Positions 25,020 through 33,976 of a stretch of 55,535 bases of DNA are shown piece by piece. Under the pieces are notes generated by a model. It saw only the letters and a list, made by a program, of their open reading frames with translations, did no database searches and had not been told where the DNA came from. The translations under genes and the position numbers were made by a program. The stretch lies in NCBI GenBank assembly GCA_018433975.1, contig JAHDQE010000002.1:1-55535 (forward strand), read 5' to 3'. How positions within the stretch are numbered: position 1 is the first letter of the stretch; each line of letters opens with the position of its first letter. The DNA comes from Ornatilinea sp. (GTDB lineage Bacteria > Chloroflexota > Anaerolineae > Anaerolineales > Anaerolineaceae).

Positions 25020-25433
25020 TCAGGCTTCGCTCAAAAGCTCATATAGCTCTACCAGGACCCCATTCGTACTACCCGGATGAATAAATGCCATCTTTCGGCC
25101 CGGCAGTTCTACAGGTTCTTCACTAATTAACCGGACTCCCTTCGCCCGCAAATTGATCAGCATCCCGTCAATATCATCAACCTGCAAACAAAGATGGTGA
25201 AGCCCCATTCCCCGCTTCTGGATAAATTTTGCAAGCCCGGTTTCATCAGAAGTAGGTTTCACGAGCTCAATTTCACTATCTCCAACGGGGATAAAAGCAA
25301 CTTCTACTTTTTCGCTGGGTACCGTTTCAACATGATCCAGTTCTAACCCCAAATCATCACGCCAAAATTTCAACGCGCCTTCTAAATCATCGACTGCAAT
25401 TGCAACGTGATTTACTTTGATCACCTTTGACAT
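25020..25433 (-). CDS. mce: Methylmalonyl-CoA epimerase
   Basis: 137 aa, vicinal-oxygen-chelate fold with two beta-alpha-beta-beta-beta units. It interconverts the S and R forms of methylmalonyl-CoA. Metal-ligand residues are visible as H in VNHVAIAVDD near residue 8, H in GLHHLCLQVDD near 80 and the C-terminal E in VLVELYEL. The start at 25433 is chosen because GGGAG lies six bases upstream; the in-frame ATG at 25463 overlaps the mutase gene. Directly downstream of the mutase, with which it works in propionate, odd-chain or branched-chain acyl-CoA conversion to or from succinyl-CoA. Confidence 0.93.
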   Translation of the reverse strand: MSKVIKVNHVAIAVDDLEGALKFWRDDLGLELDHVETVPSEKVEVAFIPVGDSEIELVKPTSDETGLAKFIQKRGMGLHHLCLQVDDIDGMLINLRAKGVRLISEEPVELPGRKMAFIHPGSTNGVLVELYELLSEA

Positions 25434-25468
25434 TTCACGCTCCCGAAAGCTCTTTCTCCGCATTTCAC

Positions 25469-27175
25469 TTATATCCAGGTCGGCTGTTGGTACTCACCCC
25501 ACACATCACGCAGCACATTGCAAATTTCTCCCAGCGTGATTAAATTTTCAACGCTCTCAATGAACAAAGGCATAAAATTCTGCCGGCTTTGCCTTGCTTC
25601 CTGTTCAATTCGGGAAAGAAGTTCATTGACCCGGGCCGCGTCTCTGCGGCTCTTGAGTTCTTCAAGTTTCTCTCTTTGATTTTGTTCAATTAATGGGTCC
25701 ACTCTTAATCCTTCCAGGTCCAGTGTTTCATCGATCTGGAAAGAATTCATCCCGACGACATATTCCTCTTCGCGCTCAACGGCTTGCTGATAATGATAAG
25801 CAGATTCCTGGATTTCGCTTTGAATATACCCATTCTCAATAGCCTTTAGGGCGCCGCCCATTTCATCAATTTTCTCAATATACGCCAGAGCTTTTTCACA
25901 AATGGTATCCGTTAATTCTTCGACCAGATAAGAACCTCCAAGCGGATCAACCGTATCGGCCACGCCTGATTCATGGGCAATAATCTGCTGCGTTCTCAAA
26001 GCGACCCGCACGGATTTTTCGGTCGGCAGCCACAGCGCCTCATCCATACTATTGGTATGAAGAGATTGCGTTCCCCCCATTACCGCGGCAAGAGCCTGTA
26101 GCGTTACCCGTACAATGTTGTTTTCCGGCTGTTGGGCCGTTAAAGTTGAGCCTGCCGTTTGTGTATGGAAGCGCAGCATCATCGAGCGCTCATTTTGACA
26201 CCCGAATCGATCGCGCATGATCATAGCCCACAACCGGCGTGCTGCCCTGAATTTTGCAATTTCTTCCAGGAAATTATTGTGTGCATTAAAAAAGAAGGAT
26301 AATTGTGAAGCAAATTCATCAACTTTCATTCCGGCTTCAATTGCAGCTTCAACATACGCAATGGCATTCGAAAGGGTGAAAGCAACCTCCTGAACTGCGG
26401 TTGAACCGGCCTCTCGGATATGATAACCCGAAATGCTGATCGTATTCCATCGGGGAATATGAGTTTTACAATATTTAAATACATCCGTAATGAGCCGCAT
26501 AGACGGGGCGGGAGGGAAAATATAAGTACCCCGCGCAATATACTCTTTTAAAATGTCATTCTGAATTGTCCCGCGAAGTTGTTTTTCTTCAACACCCTGC
26601 TTTTTGCCGACCGCAATATACATTGCCAGCAAAATAGAAGCCGGTGCATTGATGGTCATACTGGTAGACACTTTGCTCAATGGAATCTCTCGAAACAAAG
26701 TTTCCATATCTTCCAGAGAAGAAATCGAAACCCCAACTTTTCCCACTTCTCCCGTTGCCAACGGATCATCGGCATCGTACCCAATCTGTGTGGGCAAATC
26801 AAAAGCAACGGAGAGTCCGGTTTGTCCTTGCTCTAGCAAATATCGATAACGCCGATTCGACTCCTCCGCTGTTGCGTAACCGGCATACTGCCGCATCGTC
26901 CATAACCGGCCGCGATACATGGTAGGCTGGATTCCCCGTGTAAAAGGGAATTCTCCGGGGAAGCCCAGCTTCTGCTGATAATTAAACTCTGCTGAGGGGG
27001 TAGCGACAACGGGTAAGGGGATTTTAGAGGATGTGGTGAATTCTTTTTTTCGTTCCGGATAGCGCTCAATCACTGGCTTTAAGGTTTCGTTTTCCCACCT
27101 GTTCTTATCAATTTCTTGGCCCATATCCAACCTCGCTTTTGAGATCATCTTTTTTAAATCATTTTTTAAGTCCAT
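25469..27175 (-). CDS. mutA: Methylmalonyl-CoA mutase, catalytic subunit without B12 domain
   Basis: 568 aa TIM-barrel subunit. It has the typical [32 protein letters not shown] substrate-binding region near 75-100, [16 protein letters not shown] near 135, and [24 protein letters not shown] residues near 415. The cobalamin-binding DxHxxG domain is absent, so a separate small B12-binding subunit is needed; none is in this window. In-frame starts exist at 27175, 27148 and 27124; the last has GAGG upstream. It rearranges methylmalonyl-CoA to succinyl-CoA. mce follows after a few bases. The ~340-bp region upstream has a TGTTATAAA extended -10-like element on the minus strand; I see no B12 riboswitch signature. 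Confidence 0.93.
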   Translation of the reverse strand: MDLKNDLKKMISKARLDMGQEIDKNRWENETLKPVIERYPERKKEFTTSSKIPLPVVATPSAEFNYQQKLGFPGEFPFTRGIQPTMYRGRLWTMRQYAGYATAEESNRRYRYLLEQGQTGLSVAFDLPTQIGYDADDPLATGEVGKVGVSISSLEDMETLFREIPLSKVSTSMTINAPASILLAMYIAVGKKQGVEEKQLRGTIQNDILKEYIARGTYIFPPAPSMRLITDVFKYCKTHIPRWNTISISGYHIREAGSTAVQEVAFTLSNAIAYVEAAIEAGMKVDEFASQLSFFFNAHNNFLEEIAKFRAARRLWAMIMRDRFGCQNERSMMLRFHTQTAGSTLTAQQPENNIVRVTLQALAAVMGGTQSLHTNSMDEALWLPTEKSVRVALRTQQIIAHESGVADTVDPLGGSYLVEELTDTICEKALAYIEKIDEMGGALKAIENGYIQSEIQESAYHYQQAVEREEEYVVGMNSFQIDETLDLEGLRVDPLIEQNQREKLEELKSRRDAARVNELLSRIEQEARQSRQNFMPLFIESVENLITLGEICNVLRDVWGEYQQPTWI

Positions 27176-27348
27176 TTAATCATACTTCAACAACCTGATT
27201 TATAACAACAGGTCTTTGTTTAAACCGGAAAAGTGATCAGTTTTTTTAGGATACCAGACTTGAATAATCATCGGTTTCCCTGGTATTTTATTTGAGGAAT
27301 CTACCCGGATGTTTTTTATTTGTGAACAACAAAGAAAACAAATTTTGC

Positions 27349-27377
27349 TTGACGATTCGAAAGAAGCAGAATAAAAT
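27349..27377 (+). promoter_or_regulatory. Promoter of rplY
   Basis: TTGACG (27349-27354), 17-bp spacer, TAAAAT (27372-27377). Transcription would begin near 27384, leaving a leader of about 130 nt. Confidence 0.75.
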
Positions 27378-27384
27378 CAAACCT

Positions 27385-27515
27385 TGCGAAAGCGGTTGGT
27401 GTGAATTCACACCCTGCAATCCATAATTTATTCAATTCGGCAGTATAAGCCGGAAACTACATAATAAGAGCGAAGGTAGCCTTAACAGGTAAGAGGCGCT
27501 CGAAGGATGGTTTAG
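27385..27515 (+). promoter_or_regulatory. Structured 5' leader of rplY
   Basis: Three potential hairpins follow the promoter: the 16-bp perfect palindrome GGTGTGAATTCACACC (27398-27413), a CGGC/GCCG stem (27438-27441 with 27449-27452), and a GAGCG/CGCTC stem (27468-27472 with 27497-27501) that encloses an AAGG/CCTT stem and ends next to the AAGG ribosome-binding site at 27503. Ribosomal-protein autoregulation is plausible; the first palindrome could instead be a DNA operator. Confidence 0.45.
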
Positions 27516-28172
27516 ATGGATAAGATTGTACTTAACGCAACCCGAAGAACAGTCACCGGGAAAAAAGTGGGCGCGCTTCGTCGCGAAGGCAAAATCCCCG
27601 CAATCATGTATGGTCACGGTTTTGAGCCCACCCCCATTACACTGGAGCTTCAGGAAACCACTTTGGCCCTGCGCGGCGTCAGCGGTTCCAGTATTGTAAA
27701 CGTCAACCTGGACGGCGATGTACACGCCGCACTGATTCGTGAAAAACAGCGCCATGTGATCCTGGGCACAATTCTTCATATTGACTTCCAGGTTGTTTCT
27801 TTGAAAGAAAAGATCCGCACAGTTGTGGGAATCGAACTGACAGGCGAGGCTCCTGCCATTACAGACTTCAACGGTATTCTTGTCAACGGTATTTCCGGTG
27901 TTGAGGTTGAGTCCTTACCGCAGGATCTGCCGGAACGAATTGTACTGGATGTATCCGGTCTCCAGAACATCGGTGATGGTCTTTATGTCAAGGACGTTCA
28001 ATTACCTGGCAAAGTCGAAATTCTTACAGACCCTGACGAGATGATCGCAATTATCACCACCGGTACTTCGGAAGAGGAAGCAGAAGAAGTCCTCGAAGAA
28101 GGCATGGGCGGCGAGTCCGAACCGGAAGTTATCGAGCACGGCAAGAAAGAAGAAGGGGAAGAAGAAGAGTAA
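27516..28172 (+). CDS. rplY: 50S ribosomal protein L25, long (CTC/TL5) form
   Basis: 218 aa. The N-terminal L25 domain (about 1-90, opening with KIVLNATRRTVTGKKVGALRRE) binds the loop E region of 5S rRNA; the C-terminal TL5 domain (about 95-185) contains VNGISGVEVESLPQDLPE and DVSGLQNIGD. The tail after residue 185 is almost entirely Glu/Gly/Lys, probably disordered. Single gene with its own promoter, structured leader and terminator. Confidence 0.96.
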   Translation: MDKIVLNATRRTVTGKKVGALRREGKIPAIMYGHGFEPTPITLELQETTLALRGVSGSSIVNVNLDGDVHAALIREKQRHVILGTILHIDFQVVSLKEKIRTVVGIELTGEAPAITDFNGILVNGISGVEVESLPQDLPERIVLDVSGLQNIGDGLYVKDVQLPGKVEILTDPDEMIAIITTGTSEEEAEEVLEEGMGGESEPEVIEHGKKEEGEEEE

Positions 28173-28200
28173 TCTTCTCCTTGAGTTTTCTCGCAATCAA

Positions 28201-28233
28201 AAACTGCGGTACCCCCTTGGGGCACCGCAGTTT
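28201..28233. terminator. Bidirectional terminator between rplY and the Nudix gene
   Basis: Outer 10-bp stem AAACTGCGGT/ACCGCAGTTT (28201-28210 with 28224-28233) with an inner CCCC/GGGG. CTTTATTTTT follows on the plus strand and TTGATTG on the minus strand. Confidence 0.8.
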
Positions 28234-28256
28234 CTTTATTTTTAGATACACCCGGA

Positions 28257-28919
28257 CTAGAATAATCCTGCCTGCTCCAAAAATATAAGCGTCATCCGCG
28301 CGGTGATTCCCCATAACAGCTCACCGTCATATTCCCGATAAAAGACCACCCGATGCATTTCCCCATTGCTGGATTGATAAGGCCTCTCTTCCCAATTCGC
28401 TGGGTCAGCGAGCCATTTTACGGGAATAATAAACGCTCGGCTTACTTCATCCGGCGATAATCGCATTTCGAATGGGCTTTGAATTCGGCCAACCACAGGG
28501 GTAACTCGATACTGTGTGATCGTAGGAAAATCATCCATCTGTCCCAGTATCTGAACATTGTCGGGGGCCAGGCCAATCTCTTCTTGTGCCTCCCGGAGAG
28601 CCGCTTCAACCGCGCTCGAATCCGTAGACTCCACCGCGCCTCCGGGAAAAGAAACCTGTCCTTTGTGACTCTGAACCAGATCCGTTCGCCGGGTAAAGAG
28701 CAAATGCCAGGAATTCCCAAAACAGAGCAGAGGAATCAAAACCGCTGCAGGGCGGTAAGCCCTCATACCCGTCGTTTCAAATTGCGAAAACGAAGTTCTT
28801 TTTAATCGATTACGTATTTCTTCTTCATCCAATAAACAACCCGTGATCATCGTCCCGGAATTTTCTGGCGGAGTCCACCATGTAGTATGCATTGAACGCT
28901 TCAAATAATGTTCTTCCAT
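28257..28919 (-). CDS. Nudix hydrolase, CoA pyrophosphatase type
   Basis: 220 aa. The Nudix core runs from residue 93 to 117 (GGAVESTD then REAQEEIGL) and the CoA-specific upstream motif LLFTRRTDLVQSHKGQVSFPGG is present in recognisable form near 73-94. This family hydrolyses CoA and acyl-CoA to 3',5'-ADP and 4'-phosphopantetheine. The first glutamate of the classical Nudix box is displaced relative to the consensus, as in other UPF0035 proteins. It follows a small membrane-protein gene by six bases, so the two are probably co-expressed. In-frame ATG codons at 28892 and 28850 are alternative starts. Confidence 0.87.
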   Translation of the reverse strand: MEEHYLKRSMHTTWWTPPENSGTMITGCLLDEEEIRNRLKRTSFSQFETTGMRAYRPAAVLIPLLCFGNSWHLLFTRRTDLVQSHKGQVSFPGGAVESTDSSAVEAALREAQEEIGLAPDNVQILGQMDDFPTITQYRVTPVVGRIQSPFEMRLSPDEVSRAFIIPVKWLADPANWEERPYQSSNGEMHRVVFYREYDGELLWGITARMTLIFLEQAGLF

Positions 28920-28925
28920 TGGGCA

Positions 28926-29237
28926 TCAGTTTTTGTCTTCTTCCATTTCCGAAGTGTCAAGACCTAACCAATAGCCTACAGAAAGGAGAAAAATACTGCC
29001 CAGAATGGCCGTACCCATCCGGATAGGTCCAACACTTAGAAAGTCCCATCCCATCTGCTTGCTCACAGAATGTCCGGCCCAGAATCCGACCCAGCTTAAT
29101 AGAATATAAAAAACCAGTTTCCCCGGGCCGCCCCCCCGCCACAAATGAAAAGCGGATCCTAAAAGGGATGCTACCAAAAAGCCGAATAATATTGCTGCGA
29201 TATGCACGGGCAAGTCCTCCACAAACAACTGATACAA
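28926..29237 (-). CDS. Small three-helix membrane protein, function unknown
   Basis: 103 aa with three hydrophobic segments at about 11-30, 40-58 and 73-93, joined by short basic loops (HLWRGGGPGK, SKQMGWD), and an acidic C-terminal tail. I do not recognise the family. It sits between mnmA (54 bases upstream) and the Nudix gene (6 bases downstream) on the same strand. Confidence 0.65.
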   Translation of the reverse strand: MYQLFVEDLPVHIAAILFGFLVASLLGSAFHLWRGGGPGKLVFYILLSWVGFWAGHSVSKQMGWDFLSVGPIRMGTAILGSIFLLSVGYWLGLDTSEMEEDKN

Positions 29238-29291
29238 CCATTTTATTACAATTTCCGTTTCGGGGCGGAGATTTTTTACCGGCGTTCAGGT

Positions 29292-30362
29292 TCAGCCAAT
29301 CACACCGCCGCCCAGGACTTTCTCCCCATCATAAAACACGGCAACTTGCCCTGGAGTAATGTCACGCAGCTTTTCTTCAAAATGCACCTGAACCAATCCA
29401 TCCTCTTGAGGTGTCACCATTGCCCAATGAGGAGCTGAACGATAGCGGACCTTGATTTCAGCTCTAAAGGAATCTCGCGGAGCCTCTCCTGAAATCCAGT
29501 TGACAGTGCTCAGGGTCAGCTTGTGGCTGCCCAATTCTTCCAATTCACCAACCACAAGCTGGTTGGATTGGATATCTTTTCGCAGCACATATAATGGCCG
29601 CGGTGCCGCAACCCGAATTCCCTTCCGCTGGCCAATGGTATAAAACGGGAGCCCGTCATGCGCACCCAACACCTCTCCCTGAGTGTTAACAATCTCACCC
29701 GCGGCTATCGATTTCCCTGCGTAACGCTTAAGAAAACCACGATAATCTCCATCGGGCAAAAAACATAAATCCTGGCTGTCTTTCCGGTCCGCAACCGGAA
29801 GTCCAAGCGCAGAGGCCATTTTGCGAATGTCGGTCTTTAACAAATCGCCCACCGAGAAAATCATCCGGCTTAAATCTTCAGGTTCCACCAGTGCCAGCAT
29901 ATAGGATTGATCCTTTTGAGGGTCCACGCCCTTAAAAAGTTCAAATTTCCCGGTTTTCGCGGATTTTTGAAGGCGGGCATAATGGCCGGTGGCAATATGG
30001 TCCATCCCCTCTTCATTTGCAACCTGCAGGAGAATTTTCCCTTTCAACCGGCGGTTACAGATCGAGCAGGGGCTGGGTGTGATTCCATTCAAATAGCCGC
30101 AAATAAACGGCTGGACCACTTCTTCCTGAAAGACCGATTCGGCATCCACAATTTTCAAGGGAATCCCCAGGTGATCAGCAACCCGCTGAGCATCTTGCGC
30201 AGCAGTATCCACCACGGAGGTCGCGACCTGAGATTGCAGATCTTTCCACACTTTTACCATTACCCCCATTACACGATAACCTTGCCGCAAAAGCAGAGCT
30301 GCCGCAATGGAGCTATCCACGCCGCCGCTCATTCCAACGACAACACCTGCACCCTTAACCAT
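29292..30362 (-). CDS. mnmA: tRNA-specific 2-thiouridylase
   Basis: 356 aa from ATG 30362, chosen over ATG 30368 because AAAGGT lies eight bases before it. It adds sulfur to U34 of tRNA Lys, Glu and Gln. The PP-loop SGGVDSS is at about 11-17. Catalytic cysteines lie in SPCSICNR (about residue 102) and DSQDLCFL (about 200). The C-terminal beta domain is complete. A TGCTATAAT extended -10 on the minus strand at 30427-30419 gives its own promoter, divergent from that of the phosphohexomutase gene. Confidence 0.95.
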   Translation of the reverse strand: MVKGAGVVVGMSGGVDSSIAAALLLRQGYRVMGVMVKVWKDLQSQVATSVVDTAAQDAQRVADHLGIPLKIVDAESVFQEEVVQPFICGYLNGITPSPCSICNRRLKGKILLQVANEEGMDHIATGHYARLQKSAKTGKFELFKGVDPQKDQSYMLALVEPEDLSRMIFSVGDLLKTDIRKMASALGLPVADRKDSQDLCFLPDGDYRGFLKRYAGKSIAAGEIVNTQGEVLGAHDGLPFYTIGQRKGIRVAAPRPLYVLRKDIQSNQLVVGELEELGSHKLTLSTVNWISGEAPRDSFRAEIKVRYRSAPHWAMVTPQEDGLVQVHFEEKLRDITPGQVAVFYDGEKVLGGGVIG

Positions 30363-30463
30363 TACCATACCTTTGCATCAATCGGACTAAATTTCTTTCA
30401 AACACCAATAATTGAGAAATTATAGCATGCCAGGTGCAGAAACTTCTAACCCTGTCAATCCCT

Positions 30464-30472
30464 TGTTATAAT
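30464..30472 (+). promoter_or_regulatory. Extended -10 promoter for the phosphohexomutase operon
   Basis: TGTTATAAT at 30464-30472 with only a weak TTCTAA at 30444-30449. Back-to-back with the mnmA promoter about 40 bases away. Confidence 0.55.
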
Positions 30473-30522
30473 AGATTAATCAAACATACAATTTATTAAT
30501 CCAATAACAGGTGGAAGATATC

Positions 30523-31944
30523 ATGACATTAAAAATCAAGTTTGGCACGGATGGCTGGCGAAGCGCTATAGCAGACGGATATACCTTTGACAATTTGCGG
30601 AGATGTACGCAGGGTTTTGCCAGCTACTACCTCAACGAAGGCAAAAAAGGAGAATGGATTGTCGTTGGCTATGACCGGCGCTTCCTTTCAGAAAAATTTG
30701 CACAAAGCGCCGCTGAAGTCCTCATAGGGAACGGATTTCGTGTCTATCTTACCGACGGCCCCACCCCCACACCTGTGATATCCTACTCTGTGGTAGCTAA
30801 AAAAGCAGCTGGAGCAATCAATATCACCGCTTCCCATAACCCGCCAACGGATGATGGTTTTAAAGTACGGGATCACACGGGGGGCGCAATTGCTCCGGAC
30901 GGGTTGAAAGCCATTGAAGCCCTCATTCCGGACGACACTACAGATATTAAAATAGGCTCTTTGGCAGAAGCCGAGAAGAACGGCACTCTGGTGCGTTTTG
31001 ACCCCGCCCCGGCCTACCTCGAAAATATTAAGAAACTCGTAGATCTGGAACCCATCCGGAACGCAGGTTTCAAGGTGTTGGTCGATCCCATGTGGGGTAA
31101 TGGCTCTGGTTGGTTTCCCAAATTGTTGGCGGGTGGAAAAACTGAGATCATCGAAATTCACAAGGAACGGAATCCAATTTTCCCCGAAATGCTCCGCCCC
31201 GAACCCATCCCGCCCAATGTGGATGCAGGCTTGAAAGCAACCACAGAAAACAATGCGGATGTCTGCATCATATTTGATGGAGACGCCGATCGTCTGGGTG
31301 TAGGTGATGAGCATGGCGAATTTATCAACCAGCTTCGCGTATACGCCCTCATCGCTTATTACCTGCTGGAAGTAAGGGGTCAAAGAGGAGCCATTGTCAA
31401 AACACTCTCGACCACTCAAATGCTTAACAAATTGGGGAAGATTTACGATGTGCCCGTTTATGAAACCGGCGTTGGTTTCAAATACGTCGCTCCCAAAATG
31501 ATCGAGACAAACGCCATCGTCGGCGGAGAAGAATCTGGTGGGTATGCCTTCCGCAACCATGTGCCGGAACGGGACGGGATTTTAGCCGGGCTTCTGGTCT
31601 TGGATATGATGGTCAAACTGAATCGCAAACCCTCTGAATTGATTGACCTCCTGTTCAGCAAGGTCGGAGCACATTATTATGACCGCATCGATGTCAAATT
31701 CACCGGAAACCGCAAGGATCGTGAAGAAAAGATCATGAACGCAAACCCGAAAACGATCGGCGGACTAAAAGTGCTTGGATTGAATTCGCAGGACGGTTTC
31801 AAATTCAGTCTGGAAGACGGAGGCTGGCTGCTCATCCGTTTCTCTGGCACAGAGCCGGTGATGCGCGTTTATTGTGAAACCACCCATGAAGAGTGCGTGC
31901 AGTCCATCTTACAGGATGGGATGCAAATTGCAGGATTAGCGTAG
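30523..31944 (+). CDS. Phosphoglucomutase/phosphomannomutase family protein
   Basis: 473 aa, four-domain alpha-D-phosphohexomutase. The phosphoserine loop [11 protein letters not shown] is near residue 102, the magnesium loop DGDADRLG near 247, the sugar-binding loop GGEESGGYA near 331, and the phosphate loop [12 protein letters not shown] near 440. It moves phosphate between C1 and C6 of glucose, mannose or a related hexosamine. Start ATG 30523 is preceded by AGGTGG; the GTG 12 bases earlier lies inside that ribosome-binding site and is rejected. The stop TAG overlaps the GTG start of the TatD gene, so the two are coupled. Confidence 0.92.
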   Translation: MTLKIKFGTDGWRSAIADGYTFDNLRRCTQGFASYYLNEGKKGEWIVVGYDRRFLSEKFAQSAAEVLIGNGFRVYLTDGPTPTPVISYSVVAKKAAGAINITASHNPPTDDGFKVRDHTGGAIAPDGLKAIEALIPDDTTDIKIGSLAEAEKNGTLVRFDPAPAYLENIKKLVDLEPIRNAGFKVLVDPMWGNGSGWFPKLLAGGKTEIIEIHKERNPIFPEMLRPEPIPPNVDAGLKATTENNADVCIIFDGDADRLGVGDEHGEFINQLRVYALIAYYLLEVRGQRGAIVKTLSTTQMLNKLGKIYDVPVYETGVGFKYVAPKMIETNAIVGGEESGGYAFRNHVPERDGILAGLLVLDMMVKLNRKPSELIDLLFSKVGAHYYDRIDVKFTGNRKDREEKIMNANPKTIGGLKVLGLNSQDGFKFSLEDGGWLLIRFSGTEPVMRVYCETTHEECVQSILQDGMQIAGLA

Positions 31945-32753
31945 TGCCTCTACTGGCAGATACCCATTGCCATCTTTATTTTGAGTTATTCCGTCAGGAT
32001 CTCCGGGACGTTCTGGAACGTGCAGAGGCTGGCGGAATAACTCGCATCATGATTCCGGGAATCGACCTGGAAACCAGCAGGCAGGCAATAAAGCTCACCG
32101 AGACTTACGCCGGGTTATACGCCGCGGTCGGAATTCATCCCAATGATATTATCGGCAATTGGACAGAAAACACGCTCAAGGAATTAGAAGCCCTTGCGCA
32201 GCATCCCAACGTATTGGCAATCGGCGAAATTGGGCTGGACTACTACCGGGATTACACGCCAAAAGATCTTCAACAAAGGGTCTTTAAAGACCAGTTGGAA
32301 TTAGCATCAGGCTTGGGGCTTCCGGTGATTATTCATAACCGTGAAGCCATATCGGACCTGTGGCCTATTCTGCTCAATTGGCAAAGCAAAAACATACTTG
32401 CAGGCTCTCCATTGGCATTCCGGCCTGGAGTGCTTCATTCCTTTGATGGAGATCTGGAAATCGCGGATCAGGCCATCCAAAATCATTTCCTGATCGGCGT
32501 CTCCGGGCCTGTAACCTTCAAAAACGCAAAGGACCGCCAGGAAATGATATCCGCGCTTCCCCTGCAGGCCCTGGTCCTTGAAACAGACGCCCCTTTCCTT
32601 ACCCCGCATCCCTTTCGCGGCAGGCGGAATGAACCTGTTCGGATCACGAATATCGCTCAAAAATTAGCCGAACTGAAAGGTTTATCGGTTGAAGAAGTCG
32701 CCAATGCGACCTCAAGAAATGCAAACGATTTATTCCAATGGAAAATAGATTAA
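31944..32753 (+). CDS. TatD-family metal-dependent DNase
   Basis: 269 aa. The TIM-barrel hydrolase metal ligands are seen as DTHCHL near the start, GEIGLDYYRD near 98, IIHNREA near 133, and LETDAPFL near 213. TatD enzymes are 3'-5' nucleases acting in DNA repair or RNA quality control. The start is taken as GTG 31944, overlapping the preceding TAG stop by one base with AGGA nine bases upstream. An ATG at 31893 would overlap the hexomutase by 52 bases and add residues not expected in the family. The end overlaps the polyprenyl synthase start by 16 bases. Confidence 0.9.
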   Translation: MPLLADTHCHLYFELFRQDLRDVLERAEAGGITRIMIPGIDLETSRQAIKLTETYAGLYAAVGIHPNDIIGNWTENTLKELEALAQHPNVLAIGEIGLDYYRDYTPKDLQQRVFKDQLELASGLGLPVIIHNREAISDLWPILLNWQSKNILAGSPLAFRPGVLHSFDGDLEIADQAIQNHFLIGVSGPVTFKNAKDRQEMISALPLQALVLETDAPFLTPHPFRGRRNEPVRITNIAQKLAELKGLSVEEVANATSRNANDLFQWKID

Positions 32754-33718
32754 CATCCCCAATCCCATCATTCCTCGCCCCAATTCAGGAAGATCTGCAG
32801 CTTGTCGAACAGCAAATATTGTCCGAATTAGTAAATTGCCGGCCCCAGGTACTCCGGATGATCCAACAGACATTATTTAGTGGAGGGAAACGAATCCGGC
32901 CTGCAATTGTGCTTCTGGTAGGAAACACCCTGGGCGGGCCCAAAGACGAACTTATCCGTCTGGCAGCAGCCATTGAACTGCTTCACAATGCGACCCTTAT
33001 TCACGACGATCTGATTGACCAGGCCGCTTTAAGACACCACCAGCCCACCATCCACACCCTTTGTTCCCCGCAACTGACGGTTCTGATTGGGGATTATCTG
33101 TTTGCATATGCAGCTAAAATAGCCGCCGAAATTGACAATCCGGGGACCGCAAAAATTTTCGCAGAAACTTTGATAACCATTGTTGATGGTGAGATTACCC
33201 AGTATTCCGATAGCAGGCTCAAACCGGATTTATCGCTATACGAAAAACGCATCTATCAAAAAACAGCATCGCTCTTTGAAGCTTCCGCTTCAATTGCTGC
33301 CGGTTTGTGCACAACGGATCCAACAATAAGGGAAGCCATGCGCTCGTTTGGGAACCACGTGGGAATGGCGTTTCAAATGATGGATGATGTTCTGGATATC
33401 ATTGGCACTGAAAGTATTTTAGGCAAACCGGTAGGAAGTGATTTAAAGCAAGGGCTATTAAACCTCCCTACAATTCTTTACTTAAAGGATTACCCGGATA
33501 GTCCTTACACAAACCGCATCCTCGAAGGATCTTGTCTTAAACGCGATAACAGCGATGTGTTGCAGGCCATCCGGGAAAGTTCGGCCATCGCAAAATCTTT
33601 TGAGAAAATTGACCAGCATCTCATAGCCAGTCAAAAACAACTGGCAGTGCTTCCCGAGTCAAGCGGACGCCATTACCTTTTGGAAATGGTGAATTATCTC
33701 TCCCGGCGCATCCATTAA
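32738..33718 (+). CDS. Polyprenyl diphosphate synthase (trans, long chain)
   Basis: 326 aa. First Asp-rich motif DDLID at 90-94, second DDVLD at 216-220; GGKRIRP at 49-55 binds isopentenyl diphosphate. It condenses C5 units into C30-C50 allylic chains for quinones or other isoprenoids. The exact chain length cannot be read with certainty. The last gene of the hexomutase-tatD-synthase operon, beginning inside tatD. Not the cis-type undecaprenyl synthase used for cell-wall carrier lipid. Confidence 0.93.
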   Translation: MENRLTSPIPSFLAPIQEDLQLVEQQILSELVNCRPQVLRMIQQTLFSGGKRIRPAIVLLVGNTLGGPKDELIRLAAAIELLHNATLIHDDLIDQAALRHHQPTIHTLCSPQLTVLIGDYLFAYAAKIAAEIDNPGTAKIFAETLITIVDGEITQYSDSRLKPDLSLYEKRIYQKTASLFEASASIAAGLCTTDPTIREAMRSFGNHVGMAFQMMDDVLDIIGTESILGKPVGSDLKQGLLNLPTILYLKDYPDSPYTNRILEGSCLKRDNSDVLQAIRESSAIAKSFEKIDQHLIASQKQLAVLPESSGRHYLLEMVNYLSRRIH

Positions 33719-33784
33719 GATAGAATGGATATGAAATGTCGGTTATGAACTATTCAAGCTGCTTTATCAATGTTAAAATAAAAA

Positions 33785-33798
33785 CCGCCTTGCGGCGG
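33785..33798 (-). terminator. Terminator of tRNA-Leu
   Basis: CCGCC/GGCGG stem with a 4-nt loop, followed on the minus strand by TTTTTATTTT. Confidence 0.85.
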
Positions 33799-33806
33799 AA
33801 TTTGAG

Positions 33807-33888
33807 TGCGCTGGGAGGGAATCGAACCCTCACGCCTTTCGGCACATGGCCCTCAACCATGCCTGTCTGCCAGTTCCAGCACCAGCGC
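33807..33888 (-). tRNA. tRNA-Leu (anticodon GAG)
   Basis: 82-nt class II tRNA: acceptor GCGCTGG/CCAGCGC, anticodon stem CATGG/CCATG with loop TTGAGGG, a long variable arm (TGCCGAAAGGCG), discriminator A, CCA not encoded. It decodes CUC/CUU, the codon used as specifier in the leuS T-box. Confidence 0.95.
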
Positions 33889-33901
33889 GGGTGCAACGAC
33901 T

Positions 33902-33952
33902 ATTATAATCGGCAATAGAGACTTGTCAAGTTAATTCTGATAGTAATATATT
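33902..33952. promoter_or_regulatory. Divergent promoters for tRNA-Leu and plsX sharing one -35 palindrome
   Basis: Plus strand: TTGTCA (33923-33928), 18 bp, TATATT (33947-33952) towards plsX. Minus strand: TTGACA (33929-33924), 16 bp, TATAAT (33907-33902) towards tRNA-Leu. The two -35 boxes are the two strands of CTTGTCAAG, so polymerase can bind only one side at a time. Confidence 0.75.
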
Positions 33953-33976
33953 ACCGTTTTCACAAAAGGAGCAATC

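Noticed and set aside
27176..27348. Possible cobalamin riboswitch before methylmalonyl-CoA mutase
   Set aside because: The conserved B12-box core is not seen; only short weak inverted repeats are present.
30688..31560. 290-residue open frame antisense to the phosphohexomutase gene
   Set aside because: It runs through conserved catalytic codons of the sense gene, lacks a ribosome-binding site and resembles no family; it is a by-product of sense codon use.
31893..31943. Upstream ATG for the TatD gene
   Set aside because: It would overlap the hexomutase by 52 bases and add 17 residues with no family resemblance; GTG 31944 with AGGA upstream fits better.
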